From positions 14,059 to 78,058 of the forward strand of contig CAXEND010000011.1 of the NCBI GenBank assembly GCA_963997635.1: a DNA stretch of 64,000 bases, read 5' to 3'. Origin of the DNA: GCA-2728135 sp002728135. Its GTDB lineage: Bacteria > Pseudomonadota > Alphaproteobacteria > UBA828. Within the stretch, counting starts at the first letter, position 1; each line of letters opens with the position of its first letter. Below are positions 46,834-56,261 of this stretch, one piece after another. A model generated the notes under the pieces. That model did not search any database and had not been told where the DNA came from. It saw only the letters and a program-made list of their open reading frames with translations. The position numbers and the translations under genes were made by a program.

Positions 46834-49599
46834 TTACATTATTTCACTTGGGAAAAAATTAGTCAGATTTATACCCTTAACTGCTAATTTATATTCATCT
46901 ATGCTAGGAGTTCTTCCAAGAACTGAAGAAAGAACGACAACTGGTGTTGAGGCCAAGAGAGATTCGCCCTTTTTTTCTACGGAGTCTTCAACTACCCGTC
47001 CAGCAAAAAGCCGTGTAGAAGTTGCCATCACAGTGTCTCCCTTTTCAGCTTTTTCTTGATTCCCCATGCAAAGATTACATCCTGGTCTTTCAAGATAAAG
47101 AGTATTTTCGTATTTTATACGAGGAGTATTTTTTGGTGCTGAATCATCAAACTCAAACCCCGCATATTTTTGTAGAATATTCCAGTCTCCTTCTTCTTTT
47201 AATTCGTCAACAATATTGTATGTTGGAGGTGCAATAACTAAGGGTGCTTTAAAAATAACCTCACCTTTTAATTTTTCCAAATTTCTAAACATTTGGGCCA
47301 CAATATTTAAATCTCCTTTGTGAACCATACATGAACCAACGAATCCGAGGTCGACTTTTTTCTCAGCTTTATAGAATGAAATTGGCCTGATTGTATCATG
47401 TGTATAACGTTTTGATACGTCGATGTTTTCAACATCAGGGTCAGCAATCATAGGTTCATTGATCTTATCAAGGTCTACAACAACATGTGCAAAATATTTG
47501 GCATTAGCGTCTGGTAAGAGTGCACGCTTTTTCCTAGATTTTAGTTCTTCAATTCTCTTTTCTGCTTTTTGAATTAGTGTTTTTAGCATCTGGGCATTAT
47601 TATCCATACCCTTATCAATCATGGATTGGATGCGGGATTTAGAGACTTCAAGTGATTGGGTAAGAGTTTCATCATTTGAAATACAAATGGACGCCTTAGC
47701 CTTCATTTCTGCAGTCCAGTCAGTAAATGTAAAAGCTTGATCTGCAAGGAGAGTTCCGATGTGAACTTCAATTACTCTCCCTTGAAAAATATTTTCACCA
47801 AATTGGTCTAGCATTTGCGCTTGAGTCGAATGAACTACATCCCGGAAATCCATGTAATCTCTCATTTGACCTTTGAAAATAACCTTGACAGTCTCTGGTA
47901 TTGGCATCGTTACTTCACCAGTTGCCAATGCAAGAGCAACCGTTCCAGAATCAGCACCAAAAGCAACACCCTTAGACATCCTTGTATGTGAATCTCCACC
48001 TATAATTATTGACCAGTCGTCTATTGTTATGTCATTTAAAACTTTGTGGATGACATCTGTCATGGAGTGGTAGTTTTCGTGCGGGTCTCTAGCTGTAATC
48101 AGACCAAACTTATTCATGAATTTCATAAGCTTAGGAGTGTTTGCTTGAGCTTTTAGGTCCCATACTGACGCAGTATGACAACCTGATTGATATGCTCCGT
48201 CTAAACCTGATGAAATTTCAGTTGCTGCCATGGATTCCAATTCTTGAACTGTCATTGGGCCTGTTGTGTCCTGTGATCCAACAATATTTACTTTTACTTT
48301 AACATCTGAACCAGCATGTAAGATGTTAGTTTTATCTTTTCTTACATCGTTATTATTGAAAATTTTTTCAACTGCCGTAAGCCCTTGTCCTTTGTGTGTG
48401 ATCTCTCGAGAAGGTGCAAACACAGGGTGTAAATTTATACCAAGAGTTAAAGAGGCAAATATTTGAAGTTTTTTTCCAAATTCAATTGCATATGATCCAC
48501 CAGCTTTAATAAATTCGATCTTTTGTGGCGTAAAGGAAGAAGAAATATCAATGAACTCTTCACTAGAATCTTCATTAAGTAATTTCTTATTTTTAGTATT
48601 AATTGTTAGAACCGTTCCTGTAGCAACCGAATATTTCTCTTCTAAGACTGCATTACCGTCGTTATTTAAGATTGGATTTCCTTCAGGATCCAAAACTTTA
48701 ACCCAATTTTTTAGGTCAATTCCAATGCCTCCAGTAACACCTACTGTAGTCATGAATATTGGTGAAATACCATTTGTTCCAGCAACAATTGGAGCATAAT
48801 TTACAAACGGAACATAGGGACTTGACTGTTTGCCAGTCCATAAAGCAACATTATTTACTCCTGACATCCTTGAGGATCCAACTCCCATTGTACCCTTTTC
48901 AGCTATTAACATTATCTGTTTGTCGGGGTGTTTGTCTTGTAGTTCTAAAATTTCATTCTGAGCAGTTTCCGAAATGAAGCATTTCCCATGTAGCTCACGA
49001 TCTGCTCTAGAGTGGGCTTGATTTCCAGGTGATAAAAGGTCTGTTGAAATATCACCCTCAGCCGCAACAAATGTAACAACCTTAATTTCTTCCTTTATTT
49101 CCGAGAGCTTAGTAAAAAATTCTGCTTGGGCATAACTTTCAAGAATTTCCTTAGCAATAATATTTCCATTTCGATAAGCCTCTTCAAGCCTAGCTGTATC
49201 AGATTCATATAGAAATACTTGTTTTTTGAGAACATCTGCGGCTTGCTGAGCAATTGATAATTTCATATCTAAAGCTAGATCAAGAAGCACTTTGATTGAA
49301 GGCCCACCCTTCATATGCGATAGCAACTCAAACGCAAAAGATACTGGTATTTCCTGAATAACCGTTTCACCAAGAATAATTTCTTTCAAAAAATTTGCTT
49401 TTTCACCTGCAGCAGAGGTTGTTCCAGGAAGAGTATTATATATTAAAAATTTTAGTGAATCTTTCCGATGTTTGTTTTTAATATCTTTGATTTGCAATAT
49501 TATTTCTTTTAGAAGATTGCCATCCTCTATGGGTTTAGGTTGCAAATTCTTGGATTTGCGTTCCTCGATTTCATTCAGGTAATTTGTATATGAACTCAT
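46834..49599 (-). CDS. acnB: Aconitate hydratase B / 2-methylisocitrate dehydratase
   Basis: AcnB-type aconitase of the TCA and methylcitrate cycles, 921 residues. It has the B-type architecture: an N-terminal HEAT-like region (residues 1-160), the swivel domain near 160-380, then domains 1-3. Fe-S cysteines are in SGCHTASVWD and in RPGCNLCMGNQEKAEKGD near residue 860. Other active-site motifs are IIGGDSHTRMSKGVAFGADSGTVALALATGE and VGSCMVHKGD. The sequence strongly resembles my recollection of Flavobacteriia AcnB, down to the start EIEERK and the LLSHMKGGPSI motif, suggesting horizontal transfer. It ends 5 bases from the gltB stop. Confidence 0.95.
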   Translation of the reverse strand: MSSYTNYLNEIEERKSKNLQPKPIEDGNLLKEIILQIKDIKNKHRKDSLKFLIYNTLPGTTSAAGEKANFLKEIILGETVIQEIPVSFAFELLSHMKGGPSIKVLLDLALDMKLSIAQQAADVLKKQVFLYESDTARLEEAYRNGNIIAKEILESYAQAEFFTKLSEIKEEIKVVTFVAAEGDISTDLLSPGNQAHSRADRELHGKCFISETAQNEILELQDKHPDKQIMLIAEKGTMGVGSSRMSGVNNVALWTGKQSSPYVPFVNYAPIVAGTNGISPIFMTTVGVTGGIGIDLKNWVKVLDPEGNPILNNDGNAVLEEKYSVATGTVLTINTKNKKLLNEDSSEEFIDISSSFTPQKIEFIKAGGSYAIEFGKKLQIFASLTLGINLHPVFAPSREITHKGQGLTAVEKIFNNNDVRKDKTNILHAGSDVKVKVNIVGSQDTTGPMTVQELESMAATEISSGLDGAYQSGCHTASVWDLKAQANTPKLMKFMNKFGLITARDPHENYHSMTDVIHKVLNDITIDDWSIIIGGDSHTRMSKGVAFGADSGTVALALATGEVTMPIPETVKVIFKGQMRDYMDFRDVVHSTQAQMLDQFGENIFQGRVIEVHIGTLLADQAFTFTDWTAEMKAKASICISNDETLTQSLEVSKSRIQSMIDKGMDNNAQMLKTLIQKAEKRIEELKSRKKRALLPDANAKYFAHVVVDLDKINEPMIADPDVENIDVSKRYTHDTIRPISFYKAEKKVDLGFVGSCMVHKGDLNIVAQMFRNLEKLKGEVIFKAPLVIAPPTYNIVDELKEEGDWNILQKYAGFEFDDSAPKNTPRIKYENTLYLERPGCNLCMGNQEKAEKGDTVMATSTRLFAGRVVEDSVEKKGESLLASTPVVVLSSVLGRTPSIDEYKLAVKGINLTNFFPSEIM

Positions 49600-50056
49600 A
49601 GCTGCAGAGATCCTTTTATTTTTAGTCGCCTAGACACTTATCTATATAACAAGTCTGCTTAATATTAATTTTAAGAATTCGTCAGTATAAATTTATCACT
49701 TTTGGCTTTTGTAATATAAGTATAAGTTACGTTTATAGGTTATCTCGAAAAAGGAAAATGAAGATTTTTCTCTATATATTTTCACTTTTTTTATTAACCT
49801 TAGATCGAAATGAAGGATGTTATCACTAGGAGTAAGGCCAGAAAGGTTTAGTTTTTTATAAAAAACATAGTATCTGAAGGCAAGTAGATGTTGTCTGTAT
49901 AATAATGTAAACGCTCTTCTTTTATTTTTGCATCTATATAGCTCAAATCATACAATTGTTCTAAGACTTTTGTTCTTAAAACAAAAAAACTGTTAAAATC
50001 CTGATACTTTTAGCTAATAGAGCCTCAGCTAATTAATGGAATTATATGGGGGTTAC
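49600..50056. other. Divergent intergenic region between acnB and ccmA
   Basis: About 450 bases with no supported gene. It contains a perfect 16-bp palindrome at 49851-49866 (GTTTTTTATAAAAAAC) and, toward ccmA, a consensus -10 TATAAT at 49898-49903 with only a poor -35. It presumably carries promoters for both flanking genes. I see no RNA gene. Confidence 0.5.
49898..49903 (+). promoter_or_regulatory. Candidate -10 element for the ccm operon
   Basis: A perfect TATAAT hexamer lies about 150 bases before ccmA. The region 16-17 bases upstream (TGAAGG) matches the -35 consensus poorly, so this is a weak call based mainly on the -10 and position. Confidence 0.3.
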
Positions 50057-50770
50057 ATGAACATTGATAATAAACAGAAAGGAGAGCTAAAGGCTAACAA
50101 CTTAACCTGCGTTCGAGGAGAGAAAACCATCTTTAGTAAAGTAAATTTCACCTTGAGCCGAGGAGAGGCTTTGTTGGTGACTGGTCCTAACGGTATTGGT
50201 AAATCCAGTCTTCTAAGAGTTTTATCGGGATTTTTGAAGCCATCAAAAGGAGAATTATCTTGGAGAGATGGATCTGTATATCAGAACATAGAGGAATATA
50301 GAACTTTGGTGCATTTTGTTGGCCACTCTGATTGTATCAAATCATCTTTGACAGTTTTTGAACATTTATTATTTTGGTCTAGACTAAGAGGTAACTCATC
50401 TTCAGCCTATGAGGCACTGGAAAGAACTGGCTTACTTAACCTTGCCCAAACACCTGGAAGGTTTTTGTCAGCAGGCCAAAAGAAAAGAGTGTCAATAGCA
50501 CGTTTAATATCTACATATTCTCCTTTGTGGTTTTTAGACGAGCCTACAGTAACCCTTGATGCAGATTCTGAGAAAAAACTTGAAGAATTAATAATAGATC
50601 ATCGTTCAGGTGGGGGAATTGTTGTTGTTGCTACACATAGTAAATTTAGACTTGATCAGGCACTTAACCTTGATATGGGATTAAAGGCCATAGAAGAAGA
50701 TGAATCAGAAAAGCAAAAACTTAAAACATATGAAAATAAGAACAAACAGGACACCTGGGAAGAATGGTAA
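50057..50770 (+). CDS. ccmA: Heme exporter ATP-binding protein CcmA
   Basis: ATPase of the CcmABCD complex that releases holo-CcmE in System I cytochrome c maturation; about 237 residues. Walker A is VTGPNGIGKSSLLRVLSG, with signature LSAGQKKRVSIARL and Walker B LWFLDEPTVTLD. Start choice: an in-frame ATG at 50036 lacks a ribosome site, while ATG 50057 has GGGGG at 50048-50052. The C-terminal tail is charged. It leads the tightly packed operon ccmABC, ccmDEFGHI. Confidence 0.96.
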   Translation: MNIDNKQKGELKANNLTCVRGEKTIFSKVNFTLSRGEALLVTGPNGIGKSSLLRVLSGFLKPSKGELSWRDGSVYQNIEEYRTLVHFVGHSDCIKSSLTVFEHLLFWSRLRGNSSSAYEALERTGLLNLAQTPGRFLSAGQKKRVSIARLISTYSPLWFLDEPTVTLDADSEKKLEELIIDHRSGGGIVVVATHSKFRLDQALNLDMGLKAIEEDESEKQKLKTYENKNKQDTWEEW

Positions 50771-51468
50771 TGAAGGGAAAAAATTATCTTTCTGGTAATA
50801 ATTCTGCAAGTTTTGTAGCAATATTTAAACGGGATATTAGATTAGCGCTAAGGAATGGAATAGGCAGTTTTATAGCGGTAATATTTTTTGTTATTACTGT
50901 AACATTATTTCCCTTAGCTGTTGGCCCAGAATTAAACCTTCTGACACGTGTGGCTCCAGGTGTTCTTTGGGTGTGTGCATTACTGTCAACTATGCTTTCA
51001 CTTGATAGTTTATTTCGTGAAGATTTTGAAGATGGTAATCTTGAACAGATTGTATTAGGTGTTTTGCCCCTTGAACTTGTTGTCTTATCAAAAGCCTTTG
51101 CTCATTGGGTTACAACGGGTCTTCCTTTAATCATTTGTGCACCTGTTCTGGCAGTGTTATTAAATATGAGTGGTAAAGGCTTTATAGTCCTTATATTGTC
51201 ATTATTACTAGGCACTCCAGCTCTTAGCATGATTGGAACAGTAGGTGCAGCACTAACAGTCTCACTTCGTAGGGGAGGAGTTTTAATTGCTCTTCTAGTA
51301 CTACCATTATCAGTTCCAATATTAATTTTTGGTGTTGGTGCTGTTGAAGGTGCTATATTTGGTTTGGGCGAACGTTCACCATTATTAATTTTAGCTGGTG
51401 GTTTTGTTGCCTCCTTAGTTTTGGCTCCAATCGCAAGTGCAGCAGCACTAAAAATGGCCGTAGAATAG
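50764..51468 (+). CDS. ccmB: Heme exporter permease CcmB
   Basis: Six-TM permease partner of CcmA, 234 residues. Recognisable are the N-terminal RDIRLALRNG, ALLSTMLSLDSLFREDFEDGNLEQI and TPALSMIGTVGAALTVSLRRGGVLIALLVLPLSVPILIFG motifs. The gene overlaps the ccmA stop by seven bases. ATGs at 50764 and 50770 are both near GGGA, so the start may be two codons further in. Confidence 0.96.
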   Translation: MVMKGKNYLSGNNSASFVAIFKRDIRLALRNGIGSFIAVIFFVITVTLFPLAVGPELNLLTRVAPGVLWVCALLSTMLSLDSLFREDFEDGNLEQIVLGVLPLELVVLSKAFAHWVTTGLPLIICAPVLAVLLNMSGKGFIVLILSLLLGTPALSMIGTVGAALTVSLRRGGVLIALLVLPLSVPILIFGVGAVEGAIFGLGERSPLLILAGGFVASLVLAPIASAAALKMAVE

Positions 51469-51476
51469 ACTACAGT

Positions 51477-52268
51477 TTGTCAAACAGTTTTTTTGAGAGC
51501 ATAAAAAAAATGACTAAAGCTAAGAATTTTCGTTTAAATTTCCATTTTCTGGCAAACCCGGCGCGTTTCATTCGGTTTACAAACAAAATTTTTCCGTGGG
51601 TGTTAATTATTGCTATAGCTTCTATTGTTTCAGGCCTAATTTTAGGCTTAGCTATTGTTCCCCCAGATTATCAGCAGGGAGATGCTTATAGAATAATTTT
51701 TGTTCACGTCCCATCTGCATGGATGGGTTTATTTATTTATGCGGTCATGGCCTTTTCATGTGCTGTAGGAATTATCTGGCGCCACCCGCTGGCATTTCTA
51801 ATTTCTAAAGCAAGCGCACCCATAGGTGCATGTTTTACATTTATATGCCTTTTGACAGGGTCACTATGGGGTCAGCCAATGTGGGGAACTTGGTGGGTTT
51901 GGGATGCAAGACTCACATCCATGCTTGTTCTACTTTTCCTATATATAGGATACATTGCTCTAAATAGTGCTTTTCAGGATTCTCATAAAGGTGCCCGAGC
52001 ATCATCGATATTAGTTTTGGTTGGCGTAATAAATCTACCAATAGTCAAGTTTTCAGTTGACTGGTGGAACACATTGCATCAGCCGGCAACTATTTCAAAA
52101 ATCGATTCACCATCAATTGATTCATCTATGATAGCTCCACTATTGCTAATGATAGTAGGCTTCATGACATATTATTTTACGACTCTTATCATTAGAGTTC
52201 GTTCAGAGATAATAGATAGGCGGATAAAAAAGATAAGGCTTGAACAAACAAGAGCAATGAACGAATGA
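51477..52268 (+). CDS. ccmC: Heme-handling membrane protein CcmC
   Basis: Inner-membrane protein that loads heme on CcmE; 263 residues from TTG 51477. It has six TM helices and the WWD heme-handling motif MWGTWWVWDARLTSMLVL near residue 140, plus the conserved periplasmic histidines (FVHVPSAWMG and WWNTLHQPA). An ATG at 51510 would give 252 residues, closer to the family. GAGAG lies ten bases before it, so the start is uncertain. A 209-bp gap follows, unlike the rest of this operon. Confidence 0.95.
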   Translation: MSNSFFESIKKMTKAKNFRLNFHFLANPARFIRFTNKIFPWVLIIAIASIVSGLILGLAIVPPDYQQGDAYRIIFVHVPSAWMGLFIYAVMAFSCAVGIIWRHPLAFLISKASAPIGACFTFICLLTGSLWGQPMWGTWWVWDARLTSMLVLLFLYIGYIALNSAFQDSHKGARASSILVLVGVINLPIVKFSVDWWNTLHQPATISKIDSPSIDSSMIAPLLLMIVGFMTYYFTTLIIRVRSEIIDRRIKKIRLEQTRAMNE

Positions 52269-52278
52269 TTTTCTTGCG

Positions 52279-52323
52279 TATAAGAACAATCTTTAGACTG
52301 TTTTTCTAATCTTATAATTTTTT
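52279..52323 (+). terminator. Possible weak terminator/attenuator between ccmC and ccmD
   Basis: TATAAGA (52279-52285) and TCTTATA (52310-52316) pair perfectly over seven bases, and six T residues follow at once (52318-52323). Shorter inner pairs ACA/TGT and TCT/AGA are possible. The stem is AT-only, so stability is low. It may end or tune the ccmABC transcript. Confidence 0.3.
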
Positions 52324-52477
52324 ACTTTAATTGTTAGATAATTATATTTAAATCATTGCTTGTTACTGGAAGTTGTTGTGAGTCTTTCTTATATCAATAT
52401 GCTAGCTGAAAAGATTTTTCGATTAATTGCAATAAGATTGTTTAAAACAAAATTTCAACTTTAATTTTGGGGGTCTA

Positions 52478-52669
52478 ATGTCTTTTTTTTCCATGGGGGG
52501 TTATGCGGCTTATGTATGGCCATCTTTCGGCGCATCAATTTTTATTTTGATTTTTTTGTTTTATGGAAGTTGGAGAGTATTAAAGTCCCGGGAAGCTAAT
52601 CTCCGTTCCCTTGAGAATTCTTCGTCTATTGGTGATAATATGCAGTCAATTTCCACGGATGAAAAATGA
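52478..52669 (+). CDS. ccmD: Heme exporter protein CcmD
   Basis: Small single-TM protein that helps release holo-CcmE from CcmABC; 63 residues, typical size. The N-terminus reads MGGYAAYVWPSFGAS, then a TM helix IFILIFLFYGSWRVLK and a charged tail SREANLRSLE, all classic for CcmD. GGGGG lies before the ATG. Its end overlaps ccmE by four bases. Confidence 0.93.
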   Translation: MSFFSMGGYAAYVWPSFGASIFILIFLFYGSWRVLKSREANLRSLENSSSIGDNMQSISTDEK

Positions 52670-53151
52670 TAAAAATCATGAGTAAAAAGGGCAAGGGTCT
52701 CAAACGTAAAAATAAGAGATTAATATTTCTAAGTTGTTCTATGGCCGGCTTAGCCCTTGCTGCAACTTTAGTATTCTTAGCTTTTGACGAAAATCTTGTT
52801 TTTTTCTTTACTCCATCAGATTTATCAGAGCGAACATTTTCGCATGAGCAACGCTTGAGAATAGGGGGATTAGTAGAAGAAGGAAGCGTAATAAAATCAA
52901 ATAATGGTATGACTATAGATTTTAAGGTAACTGATGGAGGAGCTAATCTTCCTGTTAGGTTCAATGGAATATTGCCGGATCTTTTTCGAGAAGGACAGGG
53001 CGTAGTTGCTGAGGGCTATCTTATTAACCAATTGTTCATAGCAGATGAGGTTTTAGCTAAGCACGACGAAAACTATATGCCACGGGAAGTTGCTGAAAAA
53101 TTACAAGAAAATGGACAATGGCGGGGAAAAATTGGAGATAGTCAACAGTGA
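52666..53151 (+). CDS. ccmE: Periplasmic heme chaperone CcmE
   Basis: Binds heme covalently and passes it to CcmF; 161 residues. The N-terminal TM anchor is RLIFLSCSMAGLALAATLVFLAF, followed by an OB-fold domain. The heme-binding His is in VLAKHDENYMPREV near residue 140, with the following Tyr conserved. The start overlaps ccmD (ATGA) and the end overlaps ccmF by four bases (GTGA). Confidence 0.97.
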   Translation: MIKIMSKKGKGLKRKNKRLIFLSCSMAGLALAATLVFLAFDENLVFFFTPSDLSERTFSHEQRLRIGGLVEEGSVIKSNNGMTIDFKVTDGGANLPVRFNGILPDLFREGQGVVAEGYLINQLFIADEVLAKHDENYMPREVAEKLQENGQWRGKIGDSQQ

Positions 53152-55145
53152 CAGCAGAGCTTGGTCATTACGCACTAATTCTTGCACTGGTTATGGCAAC
53201 AGTTCAGGGCTTAATACCCCTTTTGGGAGCTGGTTTTAATGAAAGGACTTGGATGAGCACTGCTCGTCCAGCAGCCTGCGGGCAGTTTTTTTTCATTTCT
53301 ATGTCATTTGCTTGTCTCATGTATGCCTATGTTGTTTCAGACTTTTCTGTAGCTAATGTTGCAGAAAATTCTCATTCAGCTAAGCCACTTTTATACAAAT
53401 TCACAGGTGTTTGGGGAAATCATGAAGGTTCTATGATTTTTTGGAATTGGATCTTAGCTCTCTATGGTATGGCTATTGCAATTTTTGGAAAGAATCTTCC
53501 TATACTACTCCGCTCAAGAATACTTGCAGTTCAAGGCCTAATTGGGGTTGGTTTTCTAATATTTTCCATAGCAACATCAAACCCATTTTTGCGATTAGAT
53601 CCAGCTCCAATCGACGGGCGTGATTTAAATCCACTTCTTCAGGATCCAGGGTTAGCTTTTCACCCCCCACTCTTGTATTTTGGATATGTAGGCCTTTCTA
53701 CTACCTTCTCTTTTGCTGTTGCTGCACTTATAGAAGGTCGTGTCGATGCAGCTTGGGCTCGTTGGGTTAGACCTTGGACCCTACTCTCATGGGCTTCACT
53801 TACCGCCGGTATAGCTCTAGGTTCATGGTGGGCTTACTATGAGTTAGGTTGGGGGGGTTTTTGGTTTTGGGACCCTGTAGAAAATGCATCATTCATGCCA
53901 TGGCTAATGGCAACAGCACTTTTACATTCTGCAATTGTTGCAGAAAAAAGAGATGCATTAAAAAGTTGGACAGTTCTACTTGCTATTCTTGGCTTCGCAC
54001 TAAGTTTATTAGGAACCTTTCTTGTAAGATCAGGTGTTTTAACTTCTGTTCATAGTTTTGCTTCTGACCCAGAACGTGGTGTCTATATTTTAGGTTTCTT
54101 AGTAATTGTGGTTGGCGGTGCATTAACTCTCTACGCTTGGCGTGCTCCTACTTTAAGGTCAGGTGGTCGTTTTAGGCCAATAAGCAGAGAAGGAACACTA
54201 TTAATAAATAACTTACTCTTAGTTGTAAGTTGTATAACAGTTCTAATTGGAACCTTATACCCATTAATCCTAGATGCTATTACTGGTGAAAAAGTTTCTG
54301 TTGGTCCTCCATTTTATACTGCAACTTTTGTATGGTTAATGGTACCACTCTTACTGATAGCTGCATTGGGCCCTCTTATGTCTTGGAAAAGATCTAACCA
54401 TTATTTTGTTCTTCAAAGATTAGGTATAGTAACTGCTGTATCGTTGGTGGTTATAATTATAATTTATGCAGTTCAAGGTGGTTCGTGGGGGGTATTATTG
54501 GGACTGGGTTTAGCTATTTGGGTTTTTGTAGGGGTATTAGTTGAACTGAGTGAACGAATCAGGCTATTTCGTGTTCCAATTTATCAGAGTATACAGAGAT
54601 TATTAATTATTCCCCGGTCATCATGGGGGATGTCAATTGCACATACAGGTCTTGCAATTCTTGTGACTGGACTAGTGGTAGCATCTAATTGGGAAACTAA
54701 ATTAGAGAAAATAATGATGCCCGGAGATGTGATATCATTATCAGGTTATGAGTTTAAAATGCTTAGTATTGGAGAAGTTGAGGGACCAAATTACACATCT
54801 CGTCAGGCAGAGTTTAAAGTTGAAAAAGATGGCAAATTAATAACCTTACTTTATCCTGAAAAGCGTTATTACCCAGTTCAAGATATGCCAACAACTGAGG
54901 CAGCAATTCATGGTACTTGGCTTGCAGACTTATATCTTGTTCTAGGTGATCCCTCAGGAGAGGGAACGGCAGTCCGTGCTCATCATAACCCTTTAGTACC
55001 ATGGATTTGGAGTGGGGCTGCTATATTGGTTGTAGGAGGTTTTGTATCTTTGACAGATAGAAGGCATAGGGTCGGAGCACCACGTCGGAGAATTAATTTA
55101 GGATTACAAAAAAAGAATATTTCTGACAGGGTAAGAAAAAATTAA
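53148..55145 (+). CDS. ccmF: Cytochrome c heme lyase subunit CcmF
   Basis: Large multi-TM heme lyase component, 665 residues and about 15 TM helices. The heme motif is WWAYYELGWGGFWFWDPVENASFMPWL near residue 225. Other conserved regions are GVWGNHEGSMIFWNWILALYG, DLNPLLQDPGLAFHPPLLYFGYVG and the late periplasmic LYPEKRYYPVQ. The start is GTG at 53148, overlapping ccmE, and the stop overlaps the ccmG ATG by one base. Confidence 0.97.
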   Translation: MTAELGHYALILALVMATVQGLIPLLGAGFNERTWMSTARPAACGQFFFISMSFACLMYAYVVSDFSVANVAENSHSAKPLLYKFTGVWGNHEGSMIFWNWILALYGMAIAIFGKNLPILLRSRILAVQGLIGVGFLIFSIATSNPFLRLDPAPIDGRDLNPLLQDPGLAFHPPLLYFGYVGLSTTFSFAVAALIEGRVDAAWARWVRPWTLLSWASLTAGIALGSWWAYYELGWGGFWFWDPVENASFMPWLMATALLHSAIVAEKRDALKSWTVLLAILGFALSLLGTFLVRSGVLTSVHSFASDPERGVYILGFLVIVVGGALTLYAWRAPTLRSGGRFRPISREGTLLINNLLLVVSCITVLIGTLYPLILDAITGEKVSVGPPFYTATFVWLMVPLLLIAALGPLMSWKRSNHYFVLQRLGIVTAVSLVVIIIIYAVQGGSWGVLLGLGLAIWVFVGVLVELSERIRLFRVPIYQSIQRLLIIPRSSWGMSIAHTGLAILVTGLVVASNWETKLEKIMMPGDVISLSGYEFKMLSIGEVEGPNYTSRQAEFKVEKDGKLITLLYPEKRYYPVQDMPTTEAAIHGTWLADLYLVLGDPSGEGTAVRAHHNPLVPWIWSGAAILVVGGFVSLTDRRHRVGAPRRRINLGLQKKNISDRVRKN

Positions 55146-55732
55146 TGAATCAACATTCAGATATAGAAAAGACACCAATAAAAAGTCAAAGAAAATCAAA
55201 AGCTTTGTTTTTTATTTTAGTACCATGTTTTTTCATTATACTTGCGGGTATTCTAGGTTTTCAGTTAATAACTGGAGATCCAAGGACAATTCCTTCAGCC
55301 TTAATTGATAAACCAGTCCCAAAATTTAATCTACCACCTCCCCCTTCTTCTCAAGAAGGATTTAGTGATAATGATCTGAGAAATGGTGAAGTTGTTCTGG
55401 TAAATGTCTTTGCATCATGGTGTGGACCTTGTTTGGTTGAACACCCACTGCTGATGGATTTAGCAAAAAGTAACAATGTTAAAATATACGGTTTAAATTA
55501 TAAAGACTCTTTAGAAAATAGTAGTTCTTGGTTGAAGCGATATGGCAATCCCTACAAAGGTATAGGCTCTGATATGGATGGTCGAGTAGGAATAGATTGG
55601 GGAGTATATGGTATTCCAGAAACGTTCATTGTAGATGGTGATGGTCGAATTAGATTTAAACACGTTGGAATTCTTACTAGAGAAGATCTTTCTGAGGTGG
55701 TTTTACCATTAATATCAGAGTTAAGAAGATGA
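55145..55732 (+). CDS. ccmG: Thiol:disulfide interchange protein CcmG (DsbE)
   Basis: Membrane-anchored thioredoxin that reduces apocytochrome c cysteines; 195 residues. One N-terminal TM helix (ALFFILVPCFFIILAGILGF) is followed by a thioredoxin domain with FASWCGPCLVEHPLL near residue 92 and the cis-Pro loop YGIPETFIVD. The gene is tightly packed between ccmF and ccmH. Its end overlaps ccmH by four bases. Confidence 0.96.
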   Translation: MNQHSDIEKTPIKSQRKSKALFFILVPCFFIILAGILGFQLITGDPRTIPSALIDKPVPKFNLPPPPSSQEGFSDNDLRNGEVVLVNVFASWCGPCLVEHPLLMDLAKSNNVKIYGLNYKDSLENSSSWLKRYGNPYKGIGSDMDGRVGIDWGVYGIPETFIVDGDGRIRFKHVGILTREDLSEVVLPLISELRR

Positions 55733-56244
55733 AATATATATGTCGTAATTTTTATTCAATGATTTTTTTAATGATTTTTTTTGGACTTCTCATAAATATT
55801 GATCATATAAATGTATATGCCTTCTCTCCAGATAAACCTTTATCGGATCCCTTACAAGAAGATCGTGCCCTTGAACTCCATGAGGGATTAAGGTGTCTAG
55901 TATGCCAAGGACAATCAATTGCTGACTCAAATTCAGAACTGGCGCGTGATTTAAGATTATTAGTTCGCGAGCGTATACAGGCTGGTGATACTAATGAAGA
56001 AATAAATCAGTTCATGACTGATCGATATGGAGATTTTATTTTGATGAACCCTCCTGTTAAAGGTGCTACTTATATTCTGTGGTTTGGGCCTGTAGGAGCA
56101 CTGTTAATAGGTATTATTGCAATTTATTTTTTATTTAGAAGGTCTAGATTGAAGAAGATTTTAACATCTCAAGAAGATGCCAATTTTTTAAATGATGAAG
56201 AAAAGAGAAAGCTGAGACAAATTCTCGAAGAAAAATCTGAATAG
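55729..56244 (+). CDS. ccmH: Cytochrome c maturation protein CcmH (CcmL type)
   Basis: Thiol protein that holds apocytochrome c for heme ligation; 171 residues. The N-terminal signal sequence is followed by a periplasmic domain with the LRCxxC motif, LRCLVCQGQSIADSNSELARDLR, near residue 55. A C-terminal TM helix ILWFGPVGALLIGIIAIYFLF follows, then a charged tail. This is the short CcmH form; the TPR part is the separate ccmI gene. Confidence 0.96.
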   Translation: MKYICRNFYSMIFLMIFFGLLINIDHINVYAFSPDKPLSDPLQEDRALELHEGLRCLVCQGQSIADSNSELARDLRLLVRERIQAGDTNEEINQFMTDRYGDFILMNPPVKGATYILWFGPVGALLIGIIAIYFLFRRSRLKKILTSQEDANFLNDEEKRKLRQILEEKSE

Positions 56245-56261
56245 CTGAGGACTCTATTTCA

